Source of the DNA: Alishewanella agri BL06
GTDB lineage: Bacteria; Pseudomonadota; Gammaproteobacteria; Enterobacterales; Alteromonadaceae
Reading direction: 5' to 3'
Assembly (NCBI RefSeq): GCF_000272005.1
Contig: NZ_AKKU01000015.1
Location: 342,433-406,432, forward strand
DNA length: 64,000 nucleotides
In this document: piece by piece, positions 63,102 to 64,000 of the stretch
Layout of the letters: every line of letters starts with the position of its first letter
Position numbering within the stretch: the stretch's first letter is position 1
Position numbers and translations under genes: made by a program
Notes under the pieces: model-generated
What the model saw: only the letters and a program-made list of their open reading frames with translations
What the model was told of the DNA's origin: nothing
The model's database searches: none

Positions 63102-63211
63102 GAAGTCAGGTGTAATTTGCGGGGGCGGGTTTAGCGCTCAAAGCAGCCTTTCCTCGCATCAAGACAGCCACCACAGCAACAAAAAATGCAAACCCCAATC
63201 TCGCAGATTGC

Positions 63212-63239
63212 GACTCCGGTACGCACGCATACCGGAGTC
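63212..63239 (+). repeat. REP-like palindrome, copy 7
   Basis: GACTCCGGTA and TACCGGAGTC pair perfectly around CGCACGCA, preceded by TCGCAGATTGC. It is exactly 139 bp after copy 6, and the flanking bases repeat with it. Confidence 0.85.
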
Positions 63240-63263
63240 GGCGCCGTGCATAATCTGATATTA

Positions 63264-63785
63264 CTATATATTTGATTTCTTGTTTGCCGCCGTTCGATCT
63301 TTAGCAAGCTCAATGACCGCATGCCCCAGTTGTACGAGAGTGCCAAAGTTTGGCGTGGTTTCAGGCTTTAAGGAACGGTAAGCACTGGTGCGACTTTTTA
63401 TGCCGGCCTTAGCAATAACCTGTCCATGACCAAACTGCTCCACATAAGCGCGAATAGCGGCTTGCAGGATATCGGGACGCCCCTCCATCATTGACTCCCA
63501 GGAAGCTTGCTTGATTACAGTTTCCATCTCCTGAACGTCAAAACTTAACTCTGTCGGCTTATAAGAGCCCTGCGTAATATCACGCAATGTCGCAGCTGAC
63601 AGTTCATTACCACTCCAATTTAAAGCGCCGTCACTGGTCAATGAAAAGCGTTTAAAGTCTTTAATTTCGGAGAATGGCAACTTTTTAAAGTATACCGACA
63701 AGTCGGCATGCCCCTGGTAACCGTCATTGAAGGTCAGCTCTAATGTGTGGTCTGAGATAAAATCAACATCTATGACTTTCAACAT
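63264..63785 (-). CDS. DUF2442 domain protein with HTH-like C terminus (antitoxin candidate)
   Basis: A 173-residue protein. The N-terminal ~80 residues match DUF2442 (LKVIDVDFISDHTLELTFNDGYQGHADLSVYFKKLPFSEIKDFKRF). The C-terminal part (RAYVEQFGHGQVIAKAGIKSRTSAYRSLKPETTPNFGTLVQLGHAVIELAKD) looks like a DNA-binding helix-turn-helix. DUF2442 proteins are usually the second gene of toxin-antitoxin-like pairs. The start overlaps the end of a short upstream frame by 7 bp, consistent with such a pair. Confidence 0.78.
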   Translation of the reverse strand: MLKVIDVDFISDHTLELTFNDGYQGHADLSVYFKKLPFSEIKDFKRFSLTSDGALNWSGNELSAATLRDITQGSYKPTELSFDVQEMETVIKQASWESMMEGRPDILQAAIRAYVEQFGHGQVIAKAGIKSRTSAYRSLKPETTPNFGTLVQLGHAVIELAKDRTAANKKSNI

Positions 63786-63955
63786 ACATCACCTAACTTC
63801 CCGGGATTTTCACCGTTTACCGCTTTACTCCACATCACCAGCAACTGTTCACGATGTTCGTAAATGTGGCTTTCAGCTCGTTTTCGTTGTTTATTGGGTC
63901 GGTTTATCGTGCTGTATATACTGTAGCACTGTATCTTCAAAGAGACAGGCGCCAT
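63779..63955 (-). CDS. Short ORF upstream of DUF2442, possible DUF4160-type partner remnant
   Basis: A 58-residue frame starting at an ATG at 63955. Its last ~25 residues, HIYEHREQLLVMWSKAVNGENPGKLG, resemble the C-terminal helix of DUF4160-type proteins, the usual partner of DUF2442. The N-terminal half does not look like a DUF4160 fold, so this is either a short partner, the end of a frameshifted gene, or chance. The stop overlaps the DUF2442 start by 7 bp. Confidence 0.4.
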   Translation of the reverse strand: MAPVSLKIQCYSIYSTINRPNKQRKRAESHIYEHREQLLVMWSKAVNGENPGKLGDVC

Positions 63956-64000
63956 CAATATCTAAACGCATGGCATACCGCAAGATAGGAACCACAGCAA
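63891..64000 (-). CDS. Partial frame at window edge, unknown
   Basis: An open frame runs in from beyond the window end (..PILRYAMRLDIDGACLFEDTVLQYIQHDKPTQ) and stops at 63891, overlapping the 58-residue frame in another phase. It may be the true beginning of the DUF2442 partner before a frameshift, or a separate gene. Too little is visible to decide. Confidence 0.3.
   Translation of the reverse strand, partial: AVVPILRYAMRLDIDGACLFEDTVLQYIQHDKPTQ

Larger units (their letters stand above)
62853..63263. other. Intergenic region with two REP-like units
   Basis: About 410 bp without a convincing gene. From about 62997 to 63239 it contains two ~139-bp units (both begin GCTCAAAGCAGC) with palindromes, listed separately. 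The stretch before that shows nothing I can name. Confidence 0.6.

Noticed and set aside
60614..63239. Integron attC-site array
   Set aside because: The repeats have the right rough size, but no GTTRRRY/RYYYAAC core sites were found, there are no cassette genes between units, and no integrase is seen.

Overview
The window looks like chromosome of a gammaproteobacterium of the Rheinheimera / Alishewanella / Arsukibacterium type (Alteromonadales-Chromatiales). This placement is an inference from gene content: a leuABCD operon behind a leucine-rich leader peptide, a glrK-qseG-glrR locus in the enterobacterial order, two TonB-dependent iron receptors, a CIO-type cytochrome bd oxidase, HBM-type and 4HB-type chemoreceptors, and an FNR/Fur/Pho style of regulation. 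No rRNA or IS element is present; two tRNA genes are.

Layout. 0-3 kb: the end of an EamA permease, a PhoX-type phosphatase with a candidate Pho box, and an ElaA-like acetyltransferase. 3-10.6 kb: two iron-uptake transcription units on the minus strand (TonB receptor + PepSY + DUF2271 + DUF4198, and a FecA-like receptor) with Fur boxes, then a 2-oxoglutarate dioxygenase. 10.6-19 kb: thioesterases, gamma-glutamyltransferase, the GlrKR two-component system with QseG, a small membrane protein and an adenosine-deaminase-like enzyme. 19-23 kb: two chemoreceptors. 23-26 kb: a GbsR/MarR-type regulator followed by cioAB, with a perfect FNR half-site pair and an 18-bp palindrome at the promoter. 26-27.6 kb: small PH-domain, lipoprotein and VOC genes.

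27.7-39.25 kb is an 11-kb defence island downstream of a tRNA-Leu/tRNA-Gly operon. It lies between two near-identical copies of a ~120-bp sequence made of a REP-like palindrome plus the tRNA operon terminator. All genes read on the minus strand: hsdM, an Abi_2 HEPN protein, hsdS, hsdR, an unknown gene, a lipoprotein, a possible micro-ORF, then an ImmA/IrrE antitoxin-like protein and a DUF4411 PIN-like toxin. The Abi protein sits inside the type I restriction operon and is translationally coupled to hsdS, recalling the PrrC arrangement.

39.5-54 kb is ordinary chromosome: YqhA, a DUF885 lipoprotein, the leu leader and leuABCD, a DUF945-like protein, a TRIC channel, fumarase C, an S41 peptidase, an IMPACT protein and a DUF418 protein.

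54.1-60.6 kb is the most interesting unit: a tightly coupled four-gene operon encoding a 1221-aa SMC-like coiled-coil ATPase, a MukE/MksE-like protein, a kleisin-like protein and a Toprim-like protein. This is the part list of a Wadjet/MksBEFG anti-plasmid condensin, but in ATPase-first order and with divergent sequences. Right after it come tandem ~144-bp units carrying a REP-like palindrome, then a 5'-truncated Rhs core with a polymorphic tip (JAMM/DUF4329-like) coupled to a secreted, cysteine-rich candidate immunity protein, then two more palindrome units in inverted orientation. The window ends in a DUF2442 gene with a short partner upstream, probably a toxin-antitoxin-type pair.
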